Part shown: positions 7,584 through 8,748 of the stretch, in pieces
How positions within the stretch are numbered: the first letter of the stretch is position 1
Layout: every line of letters begins with the position of its first letter
NCBI GenBank assembly: GCA_023700825.1
Contig: JAMPYE010000168.1
Coordinates: 1 to 8,748, forward strand
From: Thermoanaerobaculia bacterium
Lineage (GTDB): Bacteria > Acidobacteriota > Thermoanaerobaculia > Gp7-AA8
Reading direction: 5' to 3'
DNA length: 8,748 nt
Notes under the pieces: model-generated
Databases searched by the model: none
Told to the model about the DNA's origin: nothing
The model's input: only the letters and a program-made list of their open reading frames with translations
Made by a program: the position numbers and the translations under genes

Positions 7584-7700
7584 TCACGGTGCGTCCGCAA
7601 CCATCGCGTCGTGACCCGCGTCACCAGGGAGCGCCGAACCGAATGGTCCTGGGGCGAATCGTGCGGGCGCGTCGGTGGCTGAGCGTCCGCTGTCGATCAT
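7584..7700 (-). CDS. Possible 38-codon leader ORF upstream of the trans-sulfuration gene
   Basis: A short ORF (MIDSGRSATD..., ending ...MVADAP) has GGAGGA at 7707-7712, six nt before its ATG at 7700; another in-frame ATG at 7706 abuts that site. It ends 112 nt before the trans-sulfuration start codon on the same strand, and nothing else coding lies between them. The peptide is rich in Ala, Gly, Pro and Asp, with no run of Met or Cys codons that would suggest classical attenuation. It matches no family I recognise. The ribosome binding site is the main support; it may be non-coding. Confidence 0.3.
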   Translation of the reverse strand: MIDSGRSATDAPARFAPGPFGSALPGDAGHDAMVADAP

Positions 7701-7716
7701 TGTCATTCCTCCAATA

Positions 7717-7759
7717 GCCAGACGCCACTCGCCCCGGGAAGGGACGAGTGGCGTCTGGC
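7717..7759. repeat. Strong 15-bp hairpin between tRNA fragment and trans-sulfuration gene
   Basis: 7717-7731 is perfectly complementary to 7745-7759 (15 bp), with a 13-nt spacer that can add three C-G pairs after a mismatch. Neither side has a T-tract, so a classical terminator is doubtful. On the minus strand the stem ends 4 nt before the GGAGGA site of the 38-codon ORF, so it would sit in that ORF's leader if transcription comes from the right. It may be a second terminator backing up the one at 7770-7795, or a leader structure. Confidence 0.6.
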
Positions 7760-7769
7760 CCAAAAGTAA

Positions 7770-7795
7770 GAAGCCGCTCGTTGCCGAGCGGCTTC
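7770..7795 (-). terminator. Terminator of the tRNA-fMet locus
   Basis: An 11-bp perfect stem (7770-7780 with 7785-7795) closes a 4-nt loop. Read on the minus strand it is followed by TTACTTTTG. It lies 15 nt beyond the CCA end of the tRNA fragment, as expected for a tRNA transcript terminator. Its presence suggests this side is the original chromosomal context of the tRNA gene. Confidence 0.75.
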
Positions 7796-7808
7796 CGGTT
7801 CACCTTCG

Positions 7809-7855
<47 letters not shown>

Positions 7856-8061
7856 GTCTACAAGCCAAGAAGCAAATGTTTGTGATAACGCCTGTGGTGT
7901 CAAACACTTCGTCTCTTGCCGTGTCTAGGTCGTTCGGCCTGTTGTCTAGGTGGAGCCGTGCGGAGCAGGCGTGAAGAGTAGCGAGTTGATTCGTTGGGTG
8001 TTAGGCGTGAGTCCGTTGGTCGATTGGGCAGCGTGTTGGGCGAACCGACGTGTGCAACGAT
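7856..8061. other. Non-coding junction segment between tRNA fragment and methyltransferase gene
   Basis: About 200 nt without a credible gene. It begins where tRNA similarity ends and is visibly poorer in G+C than the sequence to the left (28 of 60 in row 7861-7920). It holds two copies of TGTCTAGGT (7922-7930 and 7943-7951) in direct orientation, 21 nt apart, and a small palindrome GTGTcaaACAC at 7897-7907. Direct repeats near an att site can be recombinase arm sites, but that is speculative here. Confidence 0.4.
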
Positions 8062-8748
8062 TCACTTGCGCGCAACAAGCAGCGAGTTTTCCCGCAGATA
8101 TGCAGCGAGAACGGGGATGACTGCTTTCGCGACAGCCTCGCTGACCGGCGGGCACACTGCGTTGCCGAACTGCTTGTAAGCTTGCGTGTCCGAGACGACG
8201 ATCGGCAACTCGTCAGGAAACCCCATTAGGCGGGCGCATTCACGTGGCGTGAGTCTGCGCGGACTCTTGCCGCGCTGTGGGATGAGGATCTCCGACCCAT
8301 CTTTGAAGTAGCGAGCGCTGAGTGTCCGCGCGACGCCATCGAGCTTCACGAGGCCGAAACCGAACCCATTGCCCTTTTCCTGGTGCTTTTTCGCGTAGTT
8401 CTGAAGGTAGAGCCACAGCTTGTTGGTGAGCGTGTATTTGGGATCGACCTGTTTCTCCAGAATGTCCCTGATTGCATGCTTCTTTTCGGGCGCGTCGGGG
8501 AAGACGAAATCGACCCACTCGCCGAATCGGTCCGTGTCGAAGCCTACGATGATGACGCGCTCGCGGTGCTGCGGAAGCCAGTGGGCAGCGTCGATCACCT
8601 GAGCAAACACACGGTAGCGCAGTCCTTCAAGTGTCGAACGAATGACCTCCCACGTCCGGCCACCATCATGCGATCTGAGGTTCTTCACGTTCTCGAAGAA
8701 GAGCACCGGCGGTCGTTTGGCCTCGACGATTCTGGCAAGGTGGAAGAA
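8062..8748 (-). CDS. dcm: Dcm-like DNA (cytosine-5-)-methyltransferase, C-terminal part (5' end beyond window)
   Basis: The reading frame is open to the right edge, giving 228 residues with no start in the window; the GTG at 8706 is internal. The enzyme transfers methyl from S-adenosylmethionine to cytosine C5. Visible conserved blocks are motif VI (PPVLFFENVKNL), motif VIII (LPQHRERVIIVGF, the QxRxR element), motif IX (RRLTPRECARLMGFP) and motif X (QFGNAVCPPVSEAVAKAV). The SAM-binding motif I and the catalytic PCQ motif IV must lie to the right. The target-recognition region (KYTLTNKLW...YAKKHQEKGNGFGFGLV, TLSARYFKDGSEILI) recalls E. coli Dcm and EcoRII-type enzymes, so CCWGG or a related target is possible but only inferred. 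It lies just inside the presumed island boundary; whether a restriction endonuclease or Vsr accompanies it cannot be seen. Confidence 0.93.
   Translation of the reverse strand, partial: FFHLARIVEAKRPPVLFFENVKNLRSHDGGRTWEVIRSTLEGLRYRVFAQVIDAAHWLPQHRERVIIVGFDTDRFGEWVDFVFPDAPEKKHAIRDILEKQVDPKYTLTNKLWLYLQNYAKKHQEKGNGFGFGLVKLDGVARTLSARYFKDGSEILIPQRGKSPRRLTPRECARLMGFPDELPIVVSDTQAYKQFGNAVCPPVSEAVAKAVIPVLAAYLRENSLLVARK

Noticed and set aside
7472..7624. 51-codon N-terminal extension of the trans-sulfuration enzyme
   Set aside because: The family N-terminus and a good Shine-Dalgarno point to 7471. The extension is Arg-rich, unlike the family, and has no ribosome site.
7472..7700. SAM riboswitch upstream of the sulfur-metabolism gene
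   Set aside because: No SAM-I or SAM-II core or kink-turn sequence could be recognised; only a small GTCGCA/TGCGAC hairpin next to the ribosome site.
7856..7960. A complete tRNA-fMet gene with a diverged 5' half
   Set aside because: No D-arm, no matching anticodon-stem 5' strand and no acceptor 5' strand can be found to the right of 7855.
7946..8155. 69-codon minus-strand frame near the island edge
   Set aside because: It overlaps the end of the methyltransferase gene, which has clear motif X in another frame, and shows no recognisable features.

Overview
The window looks like a GC-rich bacterial chromosome segment from an organism with a diderm envelope. A multiheme cytochrome sits next to a predicted outer-membrane beta-barrel, and the next gene is a periplasm-facing propeller/GGDEF sensor. 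Together with the G/C-ending codon use, this recalls metal-reducing or soil lineages such as Acidobacteriota. That assignment is inference: no rRNA or taxon-specific marker is present.

Layout, left to right. (1) Positions 1-2980: a hairpin terminator, a two-gene operon encoding an MtrA/DmsE-type decaheme cytochrome c and an MtrB/PioB-like barrel partner, then a second hairpin terminator. The pair would form a conduit carrying electrons between the periplasm and the outside of the cell. No extracellular MtrC-type cytochrome is visible here. (2) Positions 2981-3295: a gene-free stretch holding three tracts of degenerate 7-nt repeats. One tract forms the core of a long imperfect inverted repeat (about 147 nt). 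(3) Positions 3296-6226: a 976-residue membrane diguanylate cyclase with a periplasmic propeller sensor, a Y_Y_Y domain, one transmembrane helix, a coiled coil and an intact GGEEF domain with an I-site. (4) Positions 6263-7471, minus strand and convergent: a PLP-dependent trans-sulfuration enzyme (cystathionine/methionine gamma-lyase/synthase family). Upstream of it lie a possible 38-codon leader ORF and two strong hairpins. (5) Positions 7811-7855, minus strand: only the 3' part of an initiator tRNA-fMet gene, still followed by its own terminator. Sequence to its right is not tRNA and is visibly poorer in G+C. (6) Positions 8062-8748, minus strand: the C-terminal part of a Dcm-like cytosine-C5 DNA methyltransferase that runs off the window.

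The best reading of the right end is that the tRNA fragment is an attachment-site scar. On this reading 1-7855 is resident chromosome, and the region from about 7856 rightwards is the edge of an integrated island carrying a methyltransferase. The two most unusual elements are the heptad-repeat/inverted-repeat intergenic region at 2987-3244 and this tRNA-fMet junction. How the redox conduit, the c-di-GMP sensor and the sulfur enzyme relate is not shown by the sequence; they look like independent transcription units.
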